Assembly: GCA_964471535.1 (NCBI GenBank)
Contig: CAYYHA010000070.1
Span: 1-17,186, forward strand
Direction: 5' to 3'
DNA: 17,186 nucleotides
DNA from: CAYYHA01 sp964471535
GTDB taxonomy: Bacteria; Myxococcota; Myxococcia; SLRQ01
Part shown: one piece after another, positions 1 to 6,586 of the stretch
Position numbering within the stretch: the first letter of the stretch is position 1
Layout of the letters: each line of letters begins with the position of its first letter
Program-made: the position numbers and the translations under genes
The notes under the pieces: model-generated
What the model was told of the DNA's origin: nothing
Database searches by the model: none
The model's input: only the letters and a program-made list of their open reading frames with translations

Positions 1-1543
1 GGGTGGGGCGTGGCGGCAGGGGCACGGGCGTGCCCATGCGTCCATCGGGATGGACGTCGAGTGCCTGGCCGCCCACCACCCGCTGCCGCCGTCCGCCGCC
101 GTAGACCTCCACGCGGCCGGCTTCGACCACGGCGCGGAAGGTCCCGTCGGCATGGACCTCGGCCCGGGCGCGGACGTCCTCCTCACCCGCAGCGGCGACC
201 ATGCGCCCCGCGCCCCCCTCGATGCGGAGCAGGCCCACCTGCGCCGCAGGACGCAGGCGGGCACCGAGGGCCCCGCTTTGCACGCTAAAGACCGCGGCCT
301 GCTTCCCTCCGTGGGTGCCGATTTTGGAGACCTCGACCTCGCTGCCCTCGCTCAAGGTGAGTGCGGCACCCTTCCCCAGGCGCACGCCCGCAGCGGCGGT
401 GGCCCGCCAGCGCTCGCCGGCGGCGATGCGGAAGCGCCGCTTCGCTGGACGAAAGGCGCCCTGGCCGGGCGGGCGGCGTTCGAGCCCGCGGCCGAGGAGG
501 TGTCCTGTGAGGGTGGCCCGTCCACCGGTGGTCTCGAGCTCCGGCGGTGCCTCCTCGGAGCCTTCCTCGCCTTCGGCCGCCGCCGGCGCCTCGGCTGCCG
601 CCTCATCGAGCAGCGTGAAGCGCCGCACGTAGCCGAACTCACCCTCGCGGCCGTCGGCATCGAGGCTGGCGACGCGCCAGTACCACACGCCGGTCTCCGG
701 GGGCGTCCATCGGTGCTCGGTCGCCTCCGTGGTCACGTCTTCCACCACCTCTTCGAAGCCGAAGGAGCGACCCACCTGCAGGTGGTAGCGCTTGGCCTCG
801 GGTACCGGCGCCCAGGCGAAGTCGATCGCGGGCCGGGCGCCGTCCTCGGCCGGGGGGAAGCTCTCGTCGACCGCCGGCCGCAGGCTCTCCGGGAAGGGGG
901 GCAGGGTGTGCACCTCGGAGATGCCGGGACGCGCTGTCCCCTTCGTGCGCACGTCCACCGCCTGTCCCGCCGAGAGCGAGAGCTCACGCCCGCCCGCCTC
1001 CAAGGTGGCTCGGCCCTCGAGGAGCGCGATCTCCGCCCCGGTGGCGCTGCGGCGGATGCGGTACCGGATTGGCTTGCCCGTGGCCTCCGGCACCAAGCGT
1101 GCCGCCACTTTGCCTTCGTCGGTGACGATCTGCACGGCCCGTTGGGCGGGCCCGCTCTCCTCGAAGCGCCCGTGGACCGTACCGGCGTCCACGACGATGT
1201 CCTGCACCTGGCGGCCGCCCACCTCCCGGCGCAGGGGACGGATGATCAGCAGCGAGCGCGGGTCCACGTCCAGGGTCAAACCGACGTCGAAGTCCACCAC
1301 CGCGCGCGCCGCCTCTCCCGTTCGCACCGCGTCGTTCTCCTGCAAGGCGAGGCCGGCCTTCCCCGCCTCCCATGCGAGGGTGCGGGCCCGTCGCCACTGC
1401 ACGTCACCGAAGGTGCGGCTCAACACGGCGAGCCGAGGGGCCTCTCCCGGCGAGGGCACAGGGGCGGCGAGCAGGAAGTAGGCGGCGACGAGGCCCCCGG
1501 CCACGACGAGCAGGAGGACGGCTGGGAGGAGCAGGCGTCGCAT
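1..1543 (-). CDS. FecR-domain, fibronectin-like envelope protein (3' end beyond left edge)
   Basis: 514 codons are open from the ATG at 1543 to the window edge, with no stop, so the C-terminus is missing. Residues 1-2 of the start are followed by RR and a hydrophobic stretch at about 4-27, which reads as an N-terminal membrane anchor or uncleaved signal. Residues about 40-200 look like a FecR domain: FGDVQWRRA, then DAVRTGEAARAVVDF and a later GRATLEAGGRELSLSAGQAV. About 240-312 is a fibronectin-III-like module of the kind found in such proteins (FAWAPVPEAKRYHLQV, then GVWYWRVASLDADG). An acidic Ala/Glu linker at 313-337 leads to a second FecR-like stretch at about 380-500 ending GRVEVYGGGRRQRVVGGQAL. 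FecR domains are known from periplasmic sigma regulation, but multi-domain versions like this occur widely without a sigma factor, so the role is only inferred as periplasmic sensing or scaffolding. It follows the outer-membrane gene by 17 bp, with no clear Shine-Dalgarno, and is probably cotranscribed. Confidence 0.8.
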   Translation of the reverse strand, partial: MRRLLLPAVLLLVVAGGLVAAYFLLAAPVPSPGEAPRLAVLSRTFGDVQWRRARTLAWEAGKAGLALQENDAVRTGEAARAVVDFDVGLTLDVDPRSLLIIRPLRREVGGRQVQDIVVDAGTVHGRFEESGPAQRAVQIVTDEGKVAARLVPEATGKPIRYRIRRSATGAEIALLEGRATLEAGGRELSLSAGQAVDVRTKGTARPGISEVHTLPPFPESLRPAVDESFPPAEDGARPAIDFAWAPVPEAKRYHLQVGRSFGFEEVVEDVTTEATEHRWTPPETGVWYWRVASLDADGREGEFGYVRRFTLLDEAAAEAPAAAEGEEGSEEAPPELETTGGRATLTGHLLGRGLERRPPGQGAFRPAKRRFRIAAGERWRATAAAGVRLGKGAALTLSEGSEVEVSKIGTHGGKQAAVFSVQSGALGARLRPAAQVGLLRIEGGAGRMVAAAGEEDVRARAEVHADGTFRAVVEAGRVEVYGGGRRQRVVGGQALDVHPDGRMGTPVPLPPRPT

Positions 1544-1560
1544 GGTGGGCGCAGTCTACT

Positions 1561-4167
1561 TCAGAACGCGGCTTGGAGCCTCATCTGCACGAGCGGCGTC
1601 CAGGTGTCCGCTGGGCGCAGGAAGGTGGCTTCCACCACGAGGCCGAGCCGAAGGTTCAGAAGCCGGGTCCCGGCCTCGGCCGGGACTGCGGGCAGGAGAT
1701 CGTAGTCGGCCTCGAGGCGGTAGTGGTGGCGGTAGACCTCGGTCTGCGTGAGCAGCTGGTAGTCGAGCGCGGTGTGGAGTGCGGGCAGCGCCTGCCACTC
1801 CACGCGCGTGGCGCTCGACAGGGTCAGGGCCCCCGCCGTCAGCCACCCGGCGGTGCTCTGCAGCAGGCGCACTTCGCCGAGTTCGAAGGCCAGGGACACC
1901 GCCCCGATCTCGCCTGCCGCCTCGGCGTGGGCGGTGCGCCGGTCCTCGATGTGACGCAGGTCGAGGCCGAAGCTGAAGCTCGGGGTCACGGTCCACAGGA
2001 GGGCGGCGCCAGCCTCGACTCCCTCCGGCGGGGAGGCCGCGCCGGGCCCCGCCACCACGGTGCGGGCCCGGGCGAGGAGGCGCACCCTCAGCGCCCGGGC
2101 GGGGGTGAGGTCGGCGCCGATCGAGGCGCCGGCGAGGAGGGGCAGCTCACCGTCTGGGGGCCCCGACGACTCGGCCGAGAACTCTGCGTACAGGTTGGCC
2201 ACGCCCAGGCGCTGTCGGGCGGAGAGCAGGAGGCGGTGGCCCATGGAGTTCGGCGCGACCGCCGCATCGGTGCCGGGGAGGGACAGCCCAAGGCGACCGC
2301 CGTAGTGGAGCCCCAGCCGGGTGTCGGCCCCTGCGGGCATCTCCGCCCCCGCGCTCGCCTCGACGGCGGCAGGTGCGCCGCCCCGCGCCGCGGCGAGGCT
2401 GCCGACGGCCGCGTGTCCATAGACCGCGACTCTGTCGCGGCCGGGCCGCACGAAGGAGGCGCGCGCGACGCCGCGGAGTCCGAAGCGGGCCGCCGGCGCC
2501 CATTGGGCGAAGGGGCCGAAGTCGGCGAAGGCCCCGGGCTCACCGGCAGAGGGGGAGGGCGCAAAGCCGCGGCGGACGGTGCCGCGGTGTCCCGCCCCAT
2601 CGCGGACCTCGATCTCGAGGGCACCGTCTTGCCGCGCGAGGGGGACGACGGCGGCGAAGGATCCGTCCTCGGCCACCGGCACCGGAGCGCCGCCCACCTG
2701 CACCCGGTTCCCCGGTGCGGTGCGGCCCTCGAGATAGATGCGCGGGGTGGCGAGGCGGCTCCCCTCGGCCGGCAGGCGCACCCGGAGGCGGGGCACGGCG
2801 GGCCGCACGACCACGGGCACGCCTTCCGGGCTCTCCCGGCCCAGGTGAAGCACCACCTCGACCGTGCGTGACCATCCTGCCCGGTTCCGCGCACTCACCT
2901 CGACGCGGCGTCGCCCGGGCTCGAGGCGCAGCGGGAGACGAAAGTGGGTCCCGTCCTGTGCCACCGTGCCCTCGGAGCCTTGCACGGTCGCCCCCGCCTC
3001 GGTGCGGCCCTCGAGCACCACGGGCAGCGCCGAGGGCGGGGCCCCCTCGTCGTCCGCGGAGACGAGCTGCTCCTCCGGCGGCGCATCGAGCCAGAGCCGA
3101 GGAAGGCGGACGGTGCTGCGTACCTCGCGCCCATCGTCTCGGAGGAGGTGCAGCGTGACCTCCTCCCGCTCGGCGGGCAGGGAGACGATGAAGGAGCCGT
3201 CTGCATCGAGGGGCGCGGGGCCGCCGCCCACCTCCGCGCGGGCCTTCACCGAGGGACGCGTCACCTTCGGCGGGTGCCGGCGCCTCGTGAAGAGGCCGAA
3301 GGGGCGGTAGGGGGAGCAGGCCGCCTCACGCGCCTCCCACTCGGCGCACAGGCGCACGGCATAGGAGCCTTCCCCCAGGGCCTTGCCCGCCTCATCCCGG
3401 CCGTCGAAGCGGAGGGTCTCGGGCGGCGGTCCTGTGCCCTCGAAGGTGCGCAGCACCGCGCCGGTCGCGTCCTGCACCGTGACGCGCCACCGCAACGGGC
3501 GGCCCGCGGTCCGGAGCCGGAAGCGCAGGGCCGTCGTCCCCACCTTGGCGAGCAGGCTGCGGTCGACCCCGGCCAGCGCCAGATCGGCCACCTTGAAGGA
3601 GACGCGGCGGCCATTGACCAGAGCCTGTATGTCGCGGACGTTGCCCACTACGCTGATGGGCAGGGGTGTCTTCCGCGCGAAGAGTTTCCAGCCGCGCACC
3701 TCCTCCTGCCCGATCTCCACGGTCTCCAGGTTGGGGACTGCGGGGAGATCCCGGCGGGTCAGGCCGGCTGGGATCACATCGACCCAGCCGGGTGCGACCG
3801 CGGAGGCGAGGCCCCCGGGCAAGGTCTCTTCGGAGATGCGAAGCCAGCGCCGACCGGGCCGGATGCGGAAGAAGAGGTAGGTTCCGTCCCCGTCGGTCTC
3901 GACCATGGTCCCGTCGTCGAGGAGGACCCAGATTCCCGCGAGCGGGGTCTCGCCGGCATCCCAGTGTCCGTTGCGGTTCTCGTCCACGAAGACCCGCCCC
4001 ATCAGGTCCGCGCGGCCGAGCAGCGGTGAGCGGACCGCTTCGACCGGGGTGTGCTCGAGGCGTGTCGCCTGTGCGGAGGCAGGGTGCGAGGCGACGAGTG
4101 GTACGAGGAGGCCCAGCGCGGCCCAGACCCCGCATCGCCCGCCTGCGTACGCGCGTCCTCCGATCAT
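1561..4167 (-). CDS. Large outer-membrane protein: EF-hand-like SdrD/B-type domain, Ig-like repeats, C-terminal beta-barrel
   Basis: 868 residues from the ATG at 4167, chosen because it overlaps the receiver stop as ATGA and begins a good signal peptide (hydrophobic 14-27, cleavage near ASA-QA at about 32). An upstream in-frame ATG at 4200 would put charged residues before that signal. Residues 58-110 resemble the SdrD B-like fold, with a canonical 12-residue EF-hand-type loop DENRNGHWDAGE at 62-73 (ligand positions D62, N64, N66, D70, E73). About 210-275 is FlgD-like Ig (LRFDGRDEAGKALGEGSYAVRL). Ig-like repeats follow at about 380-440 and 458-535, each with a 'lEGRT' beta motif. Residues about 545-868 alternate polar and hydrophobic residues like a 12-16 strand barrel, and the protein ends LVQMRLQAAF, the terminal-Phe signature for outer-membrane insertion. 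Overall it looks like a surface barrel with a long periplasmic or extracellular N-terminal arm. I do not recognise a named family for the whole protein, and transport or adhesion would be guesses. Confidence 0.82.
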   Translation of the reverse strand: MIGGRAYAGGRCGVWAALGLLVPLVASHPASAQATRLEHTPVEAVRSPLLGRADLMGRVFVDENRNGHWDAGETPLAGIWVLLDDGTMVETDGDGTYLFFRIRPGRRWLRISEETLPGGLASAVAPGWVDVIPAGLTRRDLPAVPNLETVEIGQEEVRGWKLFARKTPLPISVVGNVRDIQALVNGRRVSFKVADLALAGVDRSLLAKVGTTALRFRLRTAGRPLRWRVTVQDATGAVLRTFEGTGPPPETLRFDGRDEAGKALGEGSYAVRLCAEWEAREAACSPYRPFGLFTRRRHPPKVTRPSVKARAEVGGGPAPLDADGSFIVSLPAEREEVTLHLLRDDGREVRSTVRLPRLWLDAPPEEQLVSADDEGAPPSALPVVLEGRTEAGATVQGSEGTVAQDGTHFRLPLRLEPGRRRVEVSARNRAGWSRTVEVVLHLGRESPEGVPVVVRPAVPRLRVRLPAEGSRLATPRIYLEGRTAPGNRVQVGGAPVPVAEDGSFAAVVPLARQDGALEIEVRDGAGHRGTVRRGFAPSPSAGEPGAFADFGPFAQWAPAARFGLRGVARASFVRPGRDRVAVYGHAAVGSLAAARGGAPAAVEASAGAEMPAGADTRLGLHYGGRLGLSLPGTDAAVAPNSMGHRLLLSARQRLGVANLYAEFSAESSGPPDGELPLLAGASIGADLTPARALRVRLLARARTVVAGPGAASPPEGVEAGAALLWTVTPSFSFGLDLRHIEDRRTAHAEAAGEIGAVSLAFELGEVRLLQSTAGWLTAGALTLSSATRVEWQALPALHTALDYQLLTQTEVYRHHYRLEADYDLLPAVPAEAGTRLLNLRLGLVVEATFLRPADTWTPLVQMRLQAAF

Positions 4168-4568
4168 CCTCCGCTCTCGAAGCTCCGCCGGCGCGCCCAC
4201 CGCTCGAGCGCCTCGCGCACCTCCGTCGAGACCACGGTGATGTCGTCGAAGGGCTTGAGCAGGTAGCCGGCTGCACCGAGTTCGTGGGCACGGATGGAGA
4301 CGTCGATGCTCCCGTAGGCGGTCATGAGGATCACCGGCAGCTCGGGCCAGCGGCTGCGGGCTTCGGCCAAGAGGTCCAGCCCCGACATCCCCGGCATGCT
4401 GTTGTCGGTGATGAGCAGCCCGAACGGCTCACTGGCCAAGCGAAGGAGCGCCTCCGAAGCGCTGCGCACCGAGCTGACCTCGTAGCCTTCGAGGCGGAGC
4501 ACCTCCACCAGCATCTCCGCCACGACGTCCTCGTCGTCGACCACCAGGATGCGCGTGGGTTCATCCAT
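4164..4568 (-). CDS. Stand-alone CheY-like response regulator receiver
   Basis: 134 residues from the ATG at 4568. A longer reading from 4688 adds 40 Pro/Gly/Arg-rich residues unlike any receiver. All receiver landmarks are present: acidic pair D11/D12 in ILVVDDED, phospho-acceptor D55 in LLITDNSMPGMSG, T83 in LMTAYGS, and K105 in GYLLKPF. The protein ends about 20 residues after the fold (RWARRRSFESGG), so there is no DNA-binding or enzymatic output domain. It should act by phosphorylation-dependent protein contact, receiving phosphate from a histidine kinase not encoded here. Its stop overlaps the start of the outer-membrane protein gene (ATGA at 4167-4164), which suggests translational coupling. 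A weak GGCGGGA lies upstream of the start. A single-domain receiver leading an outer-membrane protein/FecR operon is unusual. Confidence 0.92.
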   Translation of the reverse strand: MDEPTRILVVDDEDVVAEMLVEVLRLEGYEVSSVRSASEALLRLASEPFGLLITDNSMPGMSGLDLLAEARSRWPELPVILMTAYGSIDVSIRAHELGAAGYLLKPFDDITVVSTEVREALERWARRRSFESGG

Positions 4569-4702
4569 CGTCCCGCCTACCGCCCCGTGGGGCTGCTGCC
4601 GCCCTCGATTGTGCCATGGGCCCAGGGGCCAGGCCATCCCGCACCCGTGGGGCCTCGGCAATCCTGGCGCGAGGCGCGCTGGCTGCACTATGTAGGGGGC
4701 CG
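4569..4702. promoter_or_regulatory. Divergent intergenic region with a 10-bp direct repeat
   Basis: This 134-bp gap separates the minus-strand receiver operon from psd and must hold the promoters of both, but I see no convincing -35/-10 pair. CCCGTGGGGC occurs at 4584-4593 and again at 4644-4653, exactly 60 bp apart on the same strand. The first copy sits in a near-dyad GCCCC-GT-GGGGC at 4582-4593. TGGGCCCA at 4617-4624 is a perfect palindrome between the copies. In sequence this GC-rich a repeated 10-mer could be chance, so operator function is only a suggestion. A GGGGG run at 4695-4699 is the likely ribosome-binding site of psd. Confidence 0.35.
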
Positions 4703-5584
4703 ATGCGCCGTGGCCTCCTGACCTTCCTGAAGCTGGTTCCGAAGAATGCCCTGTCCCGGATCGTCGGAGGCTTCTTGCGGGGGCCGTGGCCGCGCTCGGT
4801 ACACCGTGCGATCGTGCGCTGGTTCGTCCGGCGCTATGGTGTGGCGGTCGAGGAATCCGAGCACCCGCCGGAGCACTACGAGACCTTCAACGCCTTCTTC
4901 ACCCGGCGGCTGCGACCGGGGGCCAGGCCGGTGGCCGGCGGCGAGGTCCTGGTTTCGCCCTGTGACGGCAGGCTCGGCCAGAGCGGCCGGATCGAAGACG
5001 GGCGGGCGCTGCAAGCCAAGGGGCGCCCCTACTCGGTCGCGCAGCTCCTCGGTGACGACGGGCTGGCGCAGACCTTCGCGGGGGGGAGCTACCTCACGCT
5101 CTACCTCGCGCCCTCCGACTACCACCGCGTGCACGCGCCCGTCGATGGCCGTATCCGCGAGGCGAGGCACATCCCCGGGACGCTGTGGCCCGTCAACCCC
5201 CCCGCCGTAGAGTCCATCGAGGACCTCTTCGCGGTGAACGAGCGGGTCGTCACCGTCATCGACAGCGCCTATGGGCAGGTCGCGGTGGTGATGGTTGGCG
5301 CAACCTGCGTGGGGCGGATCCGCATGCGCTACGATGAGATCGTCAGCAACGCGGGGACGAAGCATGGACACCGTATCTATGATCCGCCCATCCCCATCGA
5401 GCGGGGGCAGGAGCTCGGCGTCTTCGAGATGGGGTCGACCGTGGTCCTCCTCCTCGAGGCCGGCGTCTTCGAGGCCACCGCACTCGAGACGGGGCGCACC
5501 GTTCGCATGGGTGAGGCGCTGGGTCCCCTCCGCCCTCCTCTGCACCGTGGCGATGGTGTCGGCCGTGCAGTCGGGGTGCGGTGA
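4703..5584 (+). CDS. psd: Phosphatidylserine decarboxylase proenzyme
   Basis: 293 residues, close to the usual length of the bacterial membrane-type enzyme. It decarboxylates phosphatidylserine to phosphatidylethanolamine at the inner membrane, and matures by self-cleavage to an alpha chain with a pyruvoyl group made from serine. Landmarks: the N-terminal YETFNAFFTRRLRPGARP block (59-76), D88 in SPCDGR, H144 in SDYHRVHAP, and the cleavage site G244-S245 in FEMGST, usually written LGST. D88, H144 and S245 fit the known D-H-S self-processing triad. The ATG at 4703 is preferred over 4616 because it has GGGGG just upstream and matches the family N-terminus. The last 18 residues or so (RPPLHRGDGVGRAVGVR) look non-conserved and lie where the next gene's signal peptide is encoded in another frame. 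Confidence 0.96.
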   Translation: MRRGLLTFLKLVPKNALSRIVGGFLRGPWPRSVHRAIVRWFVRRYGVAVEESEHPPEHYETFNAFFTRRLRPGARPVAGGEVLVSPCDGRLGQSGRIEDGRALQAKGRPYSVAQLLGDDGLAQTFAGGSYLTLYLAPSDYHRVHAPVDGRIREARHIPGTLWPVNPPAVESIEDLFAVNERVVTVIDSAYGQVAVVMVGATCVGRIRMRYDEIVSNAGTKHGHRIYDPPIPIERGQELGVFEMGSTVVLLLEAGVFEATALETGRTVRMGEALGPLRPPLHRGDGVGRAVGVR

Positions 5585-5918
5585 GCCGGTCACCGGCCGC
5601 CAGGTGGATCCCACGCCCAACGCGTTTCACTACGAGGCGACCTTCCATGGCGCGACGGGTCGGGAGCGGCACACCTGGCGGATCTCCGGAGACAGAGCGG
5701 TCGTCGCCTGGGAGGGCACCGCGCTCGAGCGCGGGGTCGTGGAGATCGTGCTCGAGGATGCCGCGGGTGTGGAGGTGTACAGCGAACGAGCCGGGGCGCA
5801 GTCGGTCCCCGCGCAGGGCGTCACCGAGCGCGGCGAGCCCGGGCAGTGGACCGTCACCGTCCGGTACACGGACGCAGAGGGACACGCGGCCGTCGCGGTG
5901 ACCGGGTACACCGGATGA
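5511..5918 (+). CDS. Small predicted lipoprotein of unknown function
   Basis: 135 residues from a GTG at 5511. This start overlaps the end of psd by 74 bp, but it is the one that supplies a full export signal: RRW, then a hydrophobic run, then Cys at residue 23. The lipobox is poor (VQSGC, with Gln at -3), so lipid attachment is likely but not certain. Later starts at 5547, 5553 or 5556 leave too little before the Cys. The mature part is about 110 residues and predicted beta-rich (HTWRISGDRAVVAW, GVVEIVLEDAAGVEVYSE, GQWTVTVRYTDAEGHAAVAVTG), suggesting one small beta-sandwich. I recognise no named family. Its stop overlaps the next gene as ATGA, so psd, this gene and the next probably form one transcript. 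No good Shine-Dalgarno is seen, consistent with reinitiation after psd. Confidence 0.72.
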   Translation: MRRWVPSALLCTVAMVSAVQSGCGEPVTGRQVDPTPNAFHYEATFHGATGRERHTWRISGDRAVVAWEGTALERGVVEIVLEDAAGVEVYSERAGAQSVPAQGVTERGEPGQWTVTVRYTDAEGHAAVAVTGYTG

Positions 5919-6586
5919 AGGGCCTGCGACCGTCTGCTCGGCTCCTCCTCGGCCTCCTGCTCGGGAGCGCAGGCTGCGATGCGCGGCTGACGCAGGCGGT
6001 GGAGGCCTTTCTCTCCTTCAGCGAATCCCTGCAGGCACCGAGTTCCGAGGAGGCGGGGGAAGCGGCGCCCGCGCGGGAGGTACGCCTCGCCAGCCGGCGG
6101 GTCCTGCCGGGCGTCCGCGAGGTGCTGCTGCTCGACCTGCAGGGGCCCCTCCAGATGGATGCGGGCGAGGTCCGGCGCGCGCTCGAGGGCGCGGCCCGAG
6201 GGCCCGAGGGGGCCGGGGCTCCGGTGGTGGTGGCGCGCCTGTGGCCGGGGCGGCTGCGCCACGTGGTGGGGCCCTACGGGACCTACGTGCTCGCGCGGGA
6301 CGGGCGGGGGCTCGGAGAGGCACCCTTCGGCGAGTGGCTCTGGGTGGCGGATCGGTTGGGAGGCCGGTGGTCCCTCGCCGATATCGAGCGCTTGAGCGCC
6401 CTCGATGCGGCGCTCGGCCGTGGAGAGCGTGCGGACGAAGCGATCGCACGGGTGAGCCTGGCGAAGGGGCTGACCGTACGGCAGGTCGCCCTGCTGTGGG
6501 CACGGGCCCGCAGCGAGCTGCCGGCGCCGCTGCCGCGCGGCCGACTCGTGCCGCCTAGACCTTCGGATGGACCACCGACTCGTTGA
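5915..6586 (+). CDS. Predicted lipoprotein of unknown function
   Basis: 223 residues from the ATG at 5915, which shares ATGA with the previous stop. The N-terminus is a lipoprotein signal: basic residues, a Leu-rich core and the lipobox LGSAGC with Cys at residue 21. Next comes a helical stretch (TQAVEAFLSFSESLQ), an acidic linker, a likely alpha/beta middle (REVLLLDLQGPLQ, VVVARLWPGRLRHVVGPYGTYVLARDG) and a helical end (LTVRQVALLWARARSEL). No known family is recognised. It was probably cotranscribed with psd and the upstream lipoprotein, which suggests an envelope role but does not prove one. Its 3' end runs 32 bp into the end of the convergent ppiD gene (6555-6586). Confidence 0.78.
   Translation: MKGLRPSARLLLGLLLGSAGCDARLTQAVEAFLSFSESLQAPSSEEAGEAAPAREVRLASRRVLPGVREVLLLDLQGPLQMDAGEVRRALEGAARGPEGAGAPVVVARLWPGRLRHVVGPYGTYVLARDGRGLGEAPFGEWLWVADRLGGRWSLADIERLSALDAALGRGERADEAIARVSLAKGLTVRQVALLWARARSELPAPLPRGRLVPPRPSDGPPTR

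Noticed and set aside
50..1705. 551-codon plus-strand open frame opposite the FecR gene
   Set aside because: Its product is low-complexity Arg/Gly/Ala/His sequence with no domain. The minus strand shows clear FecR and fibronectin-like motifs and a membrane anchor; long antisense frames are expected at this GC content.
1372..4029. Long plus-strand frames (1372-2871 and 2944-4029) opposite the outer-membrane gene
   Set aside because: Compositionally biased Gly/Arg/Ala translations with no recognisable fold; the minus strand has a signal peptide, Ig repeats and a barrel end.
4606..4625. Sigma-54-like TGGCAC sequence on the minus strand upstream of the receiver
   Set aside because: TGGCAC is present but the GC of the -12 element is one base out of register and TTGC is missing.
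4688..5620. 310-codon minus-strand frame opposite psd
   Set aside because: Mirror of a strongly supported phosphatidylserine decarboxylase; its translation has no motif.
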